Positions 1-7,091 of a DNA stretch of 29,905 nt are shown here, one piece after another. The stretch lies in IMG/VR virus record IMGVR_UViG_3300046028_008611, positions 1 to 29,905 of that record. One strand, written 5' to 3'. The notes beneath the pieces are model-generated. The model did no database searches, was not told the DNA's origin, and saw nothing but the letters and a program-made list of their open reading frames with translations. The stretch's first letter is position 1, and each line of letters begins with the position of its first letter. The stretch is from a virus. The translations under genes were made by a program, and so were the position numbers.

Positions 1-1
1 A

Positions 2-361
2 TTAGAATATAGCTGTCTTATCCAAACTTATTATATGGAGCAGTTAAATAAAGTAATAGAAGCATGTGAGTACGCCTCGGATTCATATTGGGGTAATCCT
101 GAAAGATTTCAATTTAGAGCTTTTATTGATAGTTTTGCTACTGCTACTGAATTAACAGTTAATGAAGATAGATTAGTAAAAGGTACTTTTAATATAAGAT
201 TAAGAGGATATATTATTCCTGATACAATTCAAAATGAATTAAATTCAATGAAAAAATATAATTCTAAAGCAAAAATTACAATTACATCAGAAGCTGTTAG
301 TAATATTAATGAACCCTTTATTAATTACAATCCTCCTCAAGAAGGTAGAACTAGAATATAA
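2..361 (+). CDS. Tail/neck structural protein, 5'-truncated by window edge
   Basis: The frame is open to the first base of the window with no in-frame stop, so the gene very likely begins upstream; the ATG at 35 is probably internal. About 119 residues are visible. The segment RFQFRAFIDSF followed by a beta-rich stretch (KGTFNIRLRGYIIPDT) looks like a virion protein. The octapeptide FRAFIDSF recurs in the large tail protein at 7092-9371, suggesting related folds. Its place just before the sheath operon fits a tail completion, terminator or sheath-stabilizer role as in other T4-like tail modules, but this is inference from position. No catalytic motif is visible. Confidence 0.65.
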   Translation, partial: LEYSCLIQTYYMEQLNKVIEACEYASDSYWGNPERFQFRAFIDSFATATELTVNEDRLVKGTFNIRLRGYIIPDTIQNELNSMKKYNSKAKITITSEAVSNINEPFINYNPPQEGRTRI

Positions 362-380
362 TTTTAAATAAACATATCCA

Positions 381-393
381 TATTTATAATAAA
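381..393 (+). promoter_or_regulatory. Putative late promoter, class 2
   Basis: TATTTATAATAAA lies 13 bases before the ATG at 407. The same 13-mer, or a close variant, precedes most transcription-unit heads in the tail module and has no shared -33 element, as expected for a phage late sigma factor that reads only the -10 region. It could instead act in translation. Confidence 0.55.
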
Positions 394-406
394 CAAAAAA
401 CACTAT

Positions 407-658
407 ATGTCAGTTACAAATTTAACACCAGAAGAATTAAAAGTCCTTCAAGAATACCAAAACGAAAATAATGAAATAGTTGCCGGATTAGGTACAATTG
501 AATTAACAATCGATAATTTAAATTCTCAAAAAATAGAGTTATTAGAAAAGTTTAAAAAACTCCAAACACAACAAACCCAAACTGCTAAAGAATTACAAGC
601 TAAATATGGGGATGGTAACATAAACCTGGAAACAGGAGAAATTAGTGCGTTGGAATAG
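407..658 (+). CDS. Small coiled-coil protein of the tail operon
   Basis: This encodes 83 residues. Residues about 8-66 are rich in Glu, Gln, Lys and Leu with heptad-like spacing (LGTIELTIDNLNSQKIELL, then EKFKKLQTQQ), predicting one long coiled coil, followed by a turn-rich end (KYGDGNINLETGE). It sits alone between two late-promoter motifs, immediately upstream of the tail sheath gene. The look is of a small prefoldin-like chaperone or scaffold acting in tail assembly, but I do not recognise a specific T4 counterpart. The start is set by the ATG shortly after the promoter motif. Confidence 0.7.
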   Translation: MSVTNLTPEELKVLQEYQNENNEIVAGLGTIELTIDNLNSQKIELLEKFKKLQTQQTQTAKELQAKYGDGNINLETGEISALE

Positions 659-678
659 ATTTTTGAGATATTTTCTAA

Positions 679-691
679 TATTTATAACAAA
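679..691 (+). promoter_or_regulatory. Putative late promoter, class 2 (sheath)
   Basis: TATTTATAACAAA, one base different from the consensus, lies 28 bases before the sheath start. It gives the highly expressed sheath gene its own promoter. Confidence 0.5.
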
Positions 692-719
692 ATAATATTA
701 AAAAATAATATAAACAACA

Positions 720-2750
720 ATGGCAGAAACATTATTATCTCCAGGTGTATTAGCAAGAGAAAACGATTCATCATTTATTGGTGCTAGACCCGTAACCTAT
801 GGTGCGGCTATTATTGGACCTGCAGTAATGGGTCCTGTTAATATCCCAACAGCAGTATCTACATTTTCTCAATACGAAGCTATTTTTGGTGGCACAGTAG
901 AAAGTGGATCCCAATTTTACACTTATTTAAATTCAATTGCAGCAAGAAATTATTTTGCTCAAGGGGGTGAATCTTTATTAATAACTAGAGTTGTTACAGG
1001 TTCATTCACAGAAGCAACTAGCTCAATCGGAAGTAAACGTACCTCAGGTGCTATACTAGGTGGATTGAATGCTCTTTCATCTTCAATTGTTTCCTCTCCA
1101 AACATTACAGGTAGTACAGGTGGTACTTCAACTAACTTAGTTACAACAACAAGTGGTGGTGGAACTGGAGCAATAGCAACCGTATCTGTAGCTCCACAAG
1201 CTAACACTGCTACCGTGTCAAATATTACAGCTGTAACATTTACTTCACCAGGTTCAGGATATGCAGTAGGTGATACTATTACAATAGCATCCGCTTCATT
1301 AGGTGCTACAGAAGCAGGAGGAACTAATTTAAATTTCCTAGTAGAAGCTAGTGATTTAGCTTACACTTCATCTTTCACATTAAAAACAATTTCTGAAGGT
1401 GTAATTATGAACAACTCTCAAATAGTTGATGGTGCAAATGGAACTTTAACAAGTGGTTCAAATTACAACATTAGATGGGAAGTAGCTTCAGTTAACACAT
1501 CTTCAGGCCAATTTTCATTATTAATTAGAAGAGGTAACGATACAAATAATCAAAAAGCAGTATTAGAAACTTATAATAACTTATCATTAGATCCAACAGC
1601 TGCTAATTATATTGGTAACGCAATTGGTGATACTTACTTTACAGTAGAACAAGATGGTGTTGATACCTATGTTAAAACAAATGGTAACTATCCAAACAGA
1701 AGTGCTTACGTTTACGTAGAATCTGTTAATTTACCAACCCCATCATATTTTGATAATGATGGTGTAGCTAAACCACAATTCACAGCTTCATTACCTCAAG
1801 TATCATCAGGTTCATTTGGTGGTGCTACAGGAACAAATTATGTAAATAATGATGCTAAATTTAACGAAAATATAACATCAACAAATACACAAGGTATTTC
1901 AGCTGCAAGTTATACTCAAGCAATTAGCTTACTTTCAAACTCTGATGATTATCAATTCAACGTAATTGCCGCTCCAGGTTTAATTAGTACTTTACATGCT
2001 TCCGCAGTTAACTCAATAGTTAGCTTAGCACAAGGAAGAACCGATTGTATCGCTGTAATTGATTTGGTACCGTATAATTCAACGATAAATACAGTAACAA
2101 ACGCGGTATCAGCATATGATAGTTCATACGCAGCTACTTACTGGCCTTGGTTGCAAACATTAGATGCAGCAACAGGACAAACAGTTTGGGCACCAGCTTC
2201 AACTTATATCCCAGGAGTATATGCATTTACAGATGCTTCATCAGACCCATGGTTCGCACCTGCAGGTTTAATTAGAGGAGCTCTAGGAAGTGTAATTAGA
2301 GCTGAAAGAAAATTAACAGCTGGAAATAGAGATACATTATACGAAGCAAATGTTAACCCAATTGCAACATTCCCAGGAACTGGTACTGTAGTATTTGGAC
2401 AAAAAACATTACAGAAAAAAGCTTCTGCTTTAGATAGAGTAAATGTAAGAAGATTATTAATCGCTCTTAAAGGATATATCAGTCAAGTATCTGATAACTT
2501 GGTATTTGAACAAAATACAATTGCTACAAGAAATAATTTCTTAAGCCAAGTTAACCCATACTTAGAATCAGTACAACAAAGACAAGGTTTGTATGCTTTC
2601 AAAGTAGTAATGGATGATACAAACAATACACCTGATGTAATTGATAGAAATGAATTAGTAGGTCAGATTTATTTACAACCAACTAAAACAGCAGAATTTA
2701 TAATCCTAGACTTTAATGTACTTCCAACAGGAGCTACATTCCCAGGATAA
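720..2750 (+). CDS. gp18: Contractile tail sheath protein (gp18-like)
   Basis: This 676-residue protein has the hallmarks of the myovirus sheath family. The N-terminus (SPGVLARENDSSF, then GAAIIGPAVMGPVNIPT and an FGG segment) matches the conserved docking domain. The C-terminal 120 residues (RRLLIALKGYISQ, FEQNT, then FLSQVNPYLESVQQRQGLYAF) match the core strand-exchange domain and end in a short extended arm. Residues about 110-240 form a Gly/Ser/Thr-rich insertion with a SPGSGYAVGDTITI motif near 175, typical of surface-exposed variable domains in T4-like sheaths. The length is close to T4 gp18. It polymerises around the tail tube and contracts at infection. The tube gene follows at once. 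Confidence 0.95.
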   Translation: MAETLLSPGVLARENDSSFIGARPVTYGAAIIGPAVMGPVNIPTAVSTFSQYEAIFGGTVESGSQFYTYLNSIAARNYFAQGGESLLITRVVTGSFTEATSSIGSKRTSGAILGGLNALSSSIVSSPNITGSTGGTSTNLVTTTSGGGTGAIATVSVAPQANTATVSNITAVTFTSPGSGYAVGDTITIASASLGATEAGGTNLNFLVEASDLAYTSSFTLKTISEGVIMNNSQIVDGANGTLTSGSNYNIRWEVASVNTSSGQFSLLIRRGNDTNNQKAVLETYNNLSLDPTAANYIGNAIGDTYFTVEQDGVDTYVKTNGNYPNRSAYVYVESVNLPTPSYFDNDGVAKPQFTASLPQVSSGSFGGATGTNYVNNDAKFNENITSTNTQGISAASYTQAISLLSNSDDYQFNVIAAPGLISTLHASAVNSIVSLAQGRTDCIAVIDLVPYNSTINTVTNAVSAYDSSYAATYWPWLQTLDAATGQTVWAPASTYIPGVYAFTDASSDPWFAPAGLIRGALGSVIRAERKLTAGNRDTLYEANVNPIATFPGTGTVVFGQKTLQKKASALDRVNVRRLLIALKGYISQVSDNLVFEQNTIATRNNFLSQVNPYLESVQQRQGLYAFKVVMDDTNNTPDVIDRNELVGQIYLQPTKTAEFIILDFNVLPTGATFPG

Positions 2751-2767
2751 AAAATTAAAATAACTAA

Positions 2768-2780
2768 TATTTATAATAAA
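2768..2780 (+). promoter_or_regulatory. Putative late promoter, class 2 (tube)
   Basis: A perfect TATTTATAATAAA, 19 bases before the tail tube start. Confidence 0.55.
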
Positions 2781-2799
2781 ATAAATAATATATAACAAA

Positions 2800-3288
2800 A
2801 TGGCAGTATTAGACCCAAACGAAATATTTTTTACAGCATTCGAACCAAAACAAAAGAATAGATTTATTCTTTATGTAGATGGGATTCCTTCATACCAAAT
2901 TAAAGGTATGGGAGCTGTAACATTAACACAAGGTACAGTAGCTTTAAATCACATTAATGTTCAACGATTTGTAAAGGGTAAATCAACTTGGGGGACTATT
3001 CAAATGACTTTATTTGATCCAATCACTCCTTCAGGAGCTCAAGCCGTAATGGAATGGGTACGTTTACACCACGAATCTGTAACAGGTAGAGATGGATATA
3101 GTGATTTCTACAAAAAAGACCTTACATTAGATGTATTAGGACCAGTAGGAGACATCGTATCTGAATGGATTATTAAAGGAGCAATTATCACAGAAGCCAA
3201 TTTTGGTGATTATAACTGGGATACAGAAAACGCTGCTCAAGAACTTACAGTAACAGTTCAACCTGATTATTGTATCTTAAACTTCTAA
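2800..3288 (+). CDS. gp19: Tail tube protein (gp19-like)
   Basis: This 162-residue protein fits the T4 gp19-like tube family in size and position. The opening (MAVLDPNEIFFTAFEPKQKN, then RFILYVDGIPSYQIKG) and the internal KGKSTWGTIQMTLFDPITPS and MEWVRLHHES segments are typical of this fold. It builds the inner tube that carries DNA through the contracting sheath. It has its own late promoter upstream and a strong intrinsic terminator downstream, so it is a one-gene unit that can be expressed at high level. T4 arranges its sheath and tube genes in the same order. Confidence 0.93.
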   Translation: MAVLDPNEIFFTAFEPKQKNRFILYVDGIPSYQIKGMGAVTLTQGTVALNHINVQRFVKGKSTWGTIQMTLFDPITPSGAQAVMEWVRLHHESVTGRDGYSDFYKKDLTLDVLGPVGDIVSEWIIKGAIITEANFGDYNWDTENAAQELTVTVQPDYCILNF

Positions 3289-3318
3289 GAAACTTATCCC
3301 CGCTTTTTTTCAAAAATT

Positions 3319-3344
3319 GCTTGGCTTCGGCCAAGCTTTTTTTT
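3319..3344 (+). terminator. Intrinsic terminator after tail tube
   Basis: A perfect 7-bp stem GCTTGGC/GCCAAGC closed by a UUCG tetraloop is followed by eight T. This is the clearest rho-independent terminator in the window. It ends the tube transcript, and a late-promoter variant begins eight bases downstream. Confidence 0.93.
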
Positions 3345-3351
3345 ATGTTCA

Positions 3352-3364
3352 TATGTATAATAAA
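3352..3364 (+). promoter_or_regulatory. Variant late promoter, class 2
   Basis: TATGTATAATAAA differs from the 13-mer consensus at one base (G for T at position 4). It follows the tube terminator and lies 27 bases before the ATG at 3392. Confidence 0.4.
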
Positions 3365-3391
3365 ACAACCGTTATTAATTAAATAAAGATT

Positions 3392-4120
3392 ATGGCCGAA
3401 TTTAAGTTCCCTACTGAAGAAGTAGAATTGCCTTCAAGAGGATTATTATATCCTAAAGAGTCTCCTTTATCAAAAGGTAAAGTAGAAATCAAATACATGA
3501 CTGCTAAGGAAGAAGATATTTTAACTAACCAATCCTATATTCAAAATGGTACTGTGTTAGATAAATTATTACAATCTTTAATTGTAAATAAAGATATTAG
3601 TACTGATGATTTATTTGTAGGAGATAAAAATGCTTTATATATCGCTGCTCGTATTTTAGGATATGGTAAAGAATATAATGTTAGAATAGCAGGTAAAGAT
3701 CAAACAATTGATTTAACTACTTTAGAACCTAAAGAAATTGACTTTTCTATATTAGAAAATGGAAAAAATGAATTTAGCTATGTATTAGAAAATACAGGTA
3801 CAGTTTTAACTTTTAAATTACTTAATGGTAAAGATGAAAAAGCCATTGATAGAGAAGTAGCTGGATTAAAAAAATTAAATCCTTTAACTTCTAGTGAATT
3901 AACTACTCGTCTAAAACACATGATTACCTCAGTTGATGGTAATGAAGAAAAAAAAGATATTAGAGATTTTGTAGATAACTACTTTCTAGCAAAAGATGCT
4001 AGAGCTTTTAGAGAGTATGTTAGAAATATTCAACCTGATATCAACATGAATGTTATTTTGGATAGTGGTGAGGAGGCTACTTTGCCTATTGGGCTTAACT
4101 TTTTTTGGCCTGACGCCTAA
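3392..4120 (+). CDS. Tail assembly/baseplate hub protein (gp26-like), likely frameshift donor
   Basis: This encodes 242 residues. The N-terminus (VELPSRGLLYPKESPLSKG, then VEIKYMTAKEEDILTNQSY) matches the T4 gp26/gp51 baseplate protein family (Pfam T4_baseplate), and the C-terminus ends in GLNFFWPDA. It lies between the tube and tape measure genes, exactly where other contractile and long-tailed phages encode the paired tail assembly chaperones. The last codons cross a run of seven T (4100-4106). The next gene overlaps in the +1 frame and encodes the conserved gp51-like segment. Slippage there would yield a fusion of about 337 residues. The unshifted product stops five codons after the slip site. 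Confidence 0.82.
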   Translation: MAEFKFPTEEVELPSRGLLYPKESPLSKGKVEIKYMTAKEEDILTNQSYIQNGTVLDKLLQSLIVNKDISTDDLFVGDKNALYIAARILGYGKEYNVRIAGKDQTIDLTTLEPKEIDFSILENGKNEFSYVLENTGTVLTFKLLNGKDEKAIDREVAGLKKLNPLTSSELTTRLKHMITSVDGNEEKKDIRDFVDNYFLAKDARAFREYVRNIQPDINMNVILDSGEEATLPIGLNFFWPDA

Positions 4121-4406
4121 TTCCGCTCCCGAGTTCCGAAAATCTTTATTTTCACAAATCCATAGTATAGTATTCCATGGAAAAGGTGGATATGATTTTG
4201 GTACTATATACAATATGCCCATTTGGTTGCGTAAATTTACCTTATTTGAAATGAATAATTTCTATACCGACCAAAATGAACAAAGAGAAAAATCCAATAA
4301 AGGTAATAAAAATGCTACCAATATGGTTAATTCCGATGGTACAGTTAATACCCCTGCTTTTTTAGCTGCCTCTAAGCAATACAAAGGTAAAACAGATTAT
4401 AAGTAA
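4050..4406 (+). CDS. gp51-like tail assembly segment in +1 frame, probably made by frameshift
   Basis: The conserved part starts at about 4107 (GLTPNSAPEFRKSLFSQIHS, then IVFHGKGGYDFGTIYNMPIW and LRKFTLFEMNNFY), a signature of a small tail protein found next to gp26 in T4-like phages. The nominal ATG at 4050 lies inside the upstream gene and gives an unlikely leader (MLFWIVVRRLLCLLG) that is just the other gene read out of frame; there is no good start between it and the conserved segment. Translation therefore probably enters from the upstream frame at the T7 run (4100-4106) by +1 or -2 slippage. Independent initiation at 4050, or at TTG 4089, remains possible. Confidence 0.72.
   Translation: MLFWIVVRRLLCLLGLTFFGLTPNSAPEFRKSLFSQIHSIVFHGKGGYDFGTIYNMPIWLRKFTLFEMNNFYTDQNEQREKSNKGNKNATNMVNSDGTVNTPAFLAASKQYKGKTDYK
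4100..4106 (+). promoter_or_regulatory. Candidate programmed frameshift site (T7 run)
   Basis: In the upstream frame this reads AAC TTT TTT TGG. A tRNA-Phe in the P site on bases 4103-4105 can re-pair perfectly one base forward (4104-4106) or two bases back (4101-4103). Both moves place the ribosome in the downstream frame, which reads GGC next. Confidence 0.55.
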
Positions 4407-4409
4407 TAA

Positions 4410-4422
4410 TATTTATAATAAA
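4410..4422 (+). promoter_or_regulatory. Putative late promoter, class 2 (tape measure)
   Basis: A perfect TATTTATAATAAA ends only eight bases before the tape measure ATG. If it acts as a -10 box, the transcript would be almost leaderless. Confidence 0.55.
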
Positions 4423-4430
4423 ATATTTAC

Positions 4431-6827
4431 ATGGCTTTAGATCCTCAAAAAGACTTAAAAACAATACAGCAACTTAATGCTGAAATTGATTCTCTTTATA
4501 AAAGATTAGGGAGGCAAGATACTCCTCCTATCTTTGATGCTGCTAAAATAGGATCTGCTCGAAGAGAGATTAAAAAATTAAATGAGGATTTAGATGATGT
4601 AAATAATTCACTTACCTTTATTTCTAAATCTTTTAGAGACAGTATAGCAGAACTATCTAAACAAAACACCGAATTAGGATTTGCTAAGAAATCTCTTAGA
4701 AGTATTGAATCCATTGCTCGTAATATAGCTTATGAAAATTCACAAGGATTATTAATAAGCGATAAAACCCTAAATTCTTTAGAAAAAAAAGCAAAAATAG
4801 AATACCAAAGTTTGCAAATTGCTATAGATAGCGGTAGAATAAAAGGAAAAGAATTAAAAGAATTTAAAGATAACCTTGCAACTCAAGAGGAATTTTTAAA
4901 AACAATGGAAAAAATCCGTAACCAAACTAAAATGGTTAAGGATGATTTAGGTACTAAAACATTTGCATTTTTTGATGATTTAACCTCTAAAATACCAGGC
5001 TTAGCGGCATTATCAGAACCGTTTAAAGCTGCAAGAGAAGAAGCAGAAAGAGCAGGTAAAGCTAATGTTAACTTATTTGGGCAAGCAAAACCACTACAGA
5101 AAAAACAACTTGAAGCTTTAGAAAAAGCTGCTAAAACCGGTAAAGGTCTTACACAAGATAAAGTTAAAGAATTAGGATTAGAAAAATTATTAACTTCTCA
5201 ATCTGGAAAAACTTTATCAGGTAAAGTTGCATCACAAAAAGCAGGTAAATTATTAGGAAGTGCTGCCTCTGCAGCAGGTCAAAGTGCTGTATCTCCTCTA
5301 ATGGCTGGTTTAAAATCTATAGGCCCCGCAATATCGGGTATGCTTAAAAAAGTATTAGGCCCTATTGGTTTACTTATGGAGTTATTTGAAGCAATTAAAG
5401 CATCAGATGCAGCTGTAGCTGATATGGCTAAGAATTTCGGTATGACTTATAATGAGGCCAGAGATTTAAAATCTGAAATGACCTCTGTTGCTACTTCTTC
5501 AGGTGATATTTTTGTTACTTCAAAAGGTGTTTTAGAAACTTTTACTGCTATTAATGGTGCTTTAGGTACTAATGCTATGTTAAGTGATGAAATGTCTATT
5601 TCTTTTACTAAATTAAGAGAAAAAGCTGGTTTTACTAATGAAGAATTACAAGGTATAGCTAGAATTCAATTAGGTACTAAAAATACTACTGAAGATATTA
5701 CAGGTCAATTTTTAGCTCAAGCAAAAGTTTCATCACTTAAAAATGGTGTTATAATGAATGAGCAAAAAATGCTTAAAGAAATAGGAAAAGTTTCCGCTGC
5801 AACTACTTTATCATTAGGTAAAAACCCAGGATTAATAGGACAAGCAGTAGCTACAGCAAAATCTTTAGGTATGGAATTATCTCAAGTAGATGCTATAGCT
5901 GGAAGTTTACTTGATTTTGAATCATCTATTGAAAATGAATTATCAGCTGAATTATTATTAAATAAAGATCTTAATTTAGAAAAAGCTAGACAAGCAGCTT
6001 TAAATAATGATTTAGCTACAGTTGCTGAAGAAATAGCAAATCAAGTAGGTTCATCTGCTGAATTTGCTGAAATGAATAGAATCCAACAAGAAGCATTAGC
6101 TAAATCTGTTGGTATGTCTAGAGAAGATTTAGCCGAAACTTTAATACTTCAAGATCAATTAAAAGGATTAACTGCTGAACAAGCTGCTGAAGAGACTAAA
6201 AAATTTGAACAATTAAAAGGTCAAGTAGGAGAACAAGAAGCAATGAGAATTCTTCAAGAACAAGGAGTTGAAGGTTTAGATAAACAAGTTGGGATGGCTG
6301 ATAAGCTAAATGCCCAAATGGAAAAATTAAAAGAAATTTTTGTTATCGTAGGTGAAGCTTTAATGCCTATTTTAGATATATTTGTTAGTATTTTTGATGT
6401 TATAGGTCCTATAATGAAATTATTAGACCCTATGATACAAACTGTATTAGTAGGTGTTGCTGCTATAACAGATTTAGTTAAAGGTATTATGTATGTACTT
6501 TCTCTAGGTAACATGGAATTTGGAGAAAGCGCTACCAAAAAACAAATTCAAAAAGCAGAAGCTTCATCCCAGAAAAACTACGGAGTTAGTGGAGATGCTT
6601 TTGGAGAAGATAAAAGTATTAGAAACCGTGCAGAAATGGCTTCAGGTGGTATAGTAACAGGACCAACTAATGCACTTGTAGGTGAAGCAGGACCAGAAGC
6701 AGTTATACCATTATCGAGTAATTCACCACAAATTAAAGTAGACAACTCAGAAACAAATGCATTATTAAAACAATTAATTAGAAAAACACCTGAAATGGCT
6801 CCTTTAGGGTTGTATGAGGTACAATAA
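4431..6827 (+). CDS. Tail tape measure protein
   Basis: This 798-residue protein has the classical tape measure layout. A charged helical, coiled-coil N-terminal half (about 1-280) is followed by a hydrophobic stretch at about 285-330 (LGPIGLLMELFEA). Then come further helices and a second long hydrophobic region at about 636-692. The C-terminus at about 739-761 carries the well-known GGIVTGPTNALVGEAGPEAV-IPL motif. It sets tail length and is threaded in the tube, with the upstream gp26/gp51-like pair as its likely chaperones. At the usual ~1.5 angstrom per residue it would specify a tail of roughly 120 nm, longer than in T4. That figure is an inference, since part of the chain may not be helical. 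Confidence 0.9.
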   Translation: MALDPQKDLKTIQQLNAEIDSLYKRLGRQDTPPIFDAAKIGSARREIKKLNEDLDDVNNSLTFISKSFRDSIAELSKQNTELGFAKKSLRSIESIARNIAYENSQGLLISDKTLNSLEKKAKIEYQSLQIAIDSGRIKGKELKEFKDNLATQEEFLKTMEKIRNQTKMVKDDLGTKTFAFFDDLTSKIPGLAALSEPFKAAREEAERAGKANVNLFGQAKPLQKKQLEALEKAAKTGKGLTQDKVKELGLEKLLTSQSGKTLSGKVASQKAGKLLGSAASAAGQSAVSPLMAGLKSIGPAISGMLKKVLGPIGLLMELFEAIKASDAAVADMAKNFGMTYNEARDLKSEMTSVATSSGDIFVTSKGVLETFTAINGALGTNAMLSDEMSISFTKLREKAGFTNEELQGIARIQLGTKNTTEDITGQFLAQAKVSSLKNGVIMNEQKMLKEIGKVSAATTLSLGKNPGLIGQAVATAKSLGMELSQVDAIAGSLLDFESSIENELSAELLLNKDLNLEKARQAALNNDLATVAEEIANQVGSSAEFAEMNRIQQEALAKSVGMSREDLAETLILQDQLKGLTAEQAAEETKKFEQLKGQVGEQEAMRILQEQGVEGLDKQVGMADKLNAQMEKLKEIFVIVGEALMPILDIFVSIFDVIGPIMKLLDPMIQTVLVGVAAITDLVKGIMYVLSLGNMEFGESATKKQIQKAEASSQKNYGVSGDAFGEDKSIRNRAEMASGGIVTGPTNALVGEAGPEAVIPLSSNSPQIKVDNSETNALLKQLIRKTPEMAPLGLYEVQ

Positions 6828-6832
6828 TTTAA

Positions 6833-6845
6833 TATTTATAATAAA
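6833..6845 (+). promoter_or_regulatory. Putative late promoter, class 2
   Basis: A perfect TATTTATAATAAA lies 11 bases before the ATG at 6857. It heads an apparent operon 6857-13811, where the next five genes have very short gaps and no further copy of the motif. Confidence 0.55.
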
Positions 6846-6856
6846 AACAATATATT

Positions 6857-7084
6857 ATGGGCTTATTAAACAAATTAACAACAGGACAATCGCAATTAAC
6901 TGCGTTAAATGGTACAACTCCGGTTACACCAAATTTCCAACAATCAACATTACATAAAGATTATTCTACTATTGGTGTTCCAACTTCTATTCAAGTTTTA
7001 CCTCCAAACGGAATACTACCTTCTCCATCTCAATTAGATAGACAAGGAGAACCAGTAAAATATTTGAATAACCTACCTGGATAA
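6857..7084 (+). CDS. Small Pro/Thr-rich virion protein
   Basis: This encodes 75 residues with many Pro, Gln and Thr (LPPNGILPSPSQLD) and no hydrophobic segment or catalytic motif. It is probably extended and binds other tail proteins. It is the first gene of a baseplate operon: the next start is only seven bases after its stop. A small tail or baseplate connector is likely by position, but I do not recognise the family. Confidence 0.65.
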   Translation: MGLLNKLTTGQSQLTALNGTTPVTPNFQQSTLHKDYSTIGVPTSIQVLPPNGILPSPSQLDRQGEPVKYLNNLPG

Positions 7085-7091
7085 TTAAAAT

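Noticed and set aside
959-1207. Antisense reading frames (also at 3986, 4496, 6254, 8731, 16386, 17785, 18931, 19558, 26064, 27240)
   Set aside because: All are shadows of well-supported + strand genes, with no recognisable domains and no suitable promoters.
381-6845. TATAAATA on the minus strand as real T4-type late promoters for antisense transcription
   Set aside because: All tail genes read the other way and no minus-strand genes exist here; the tight distance to + strand starts favours a + strand motif.
6810-6845. TTG exactly 20 bases before the late motif at 6833, making it a class 1 promoter
   Set aside because: The other late motifs (381, 679, 2768, 4410, 22728) lack such a box at that distance, so this is likely chance.
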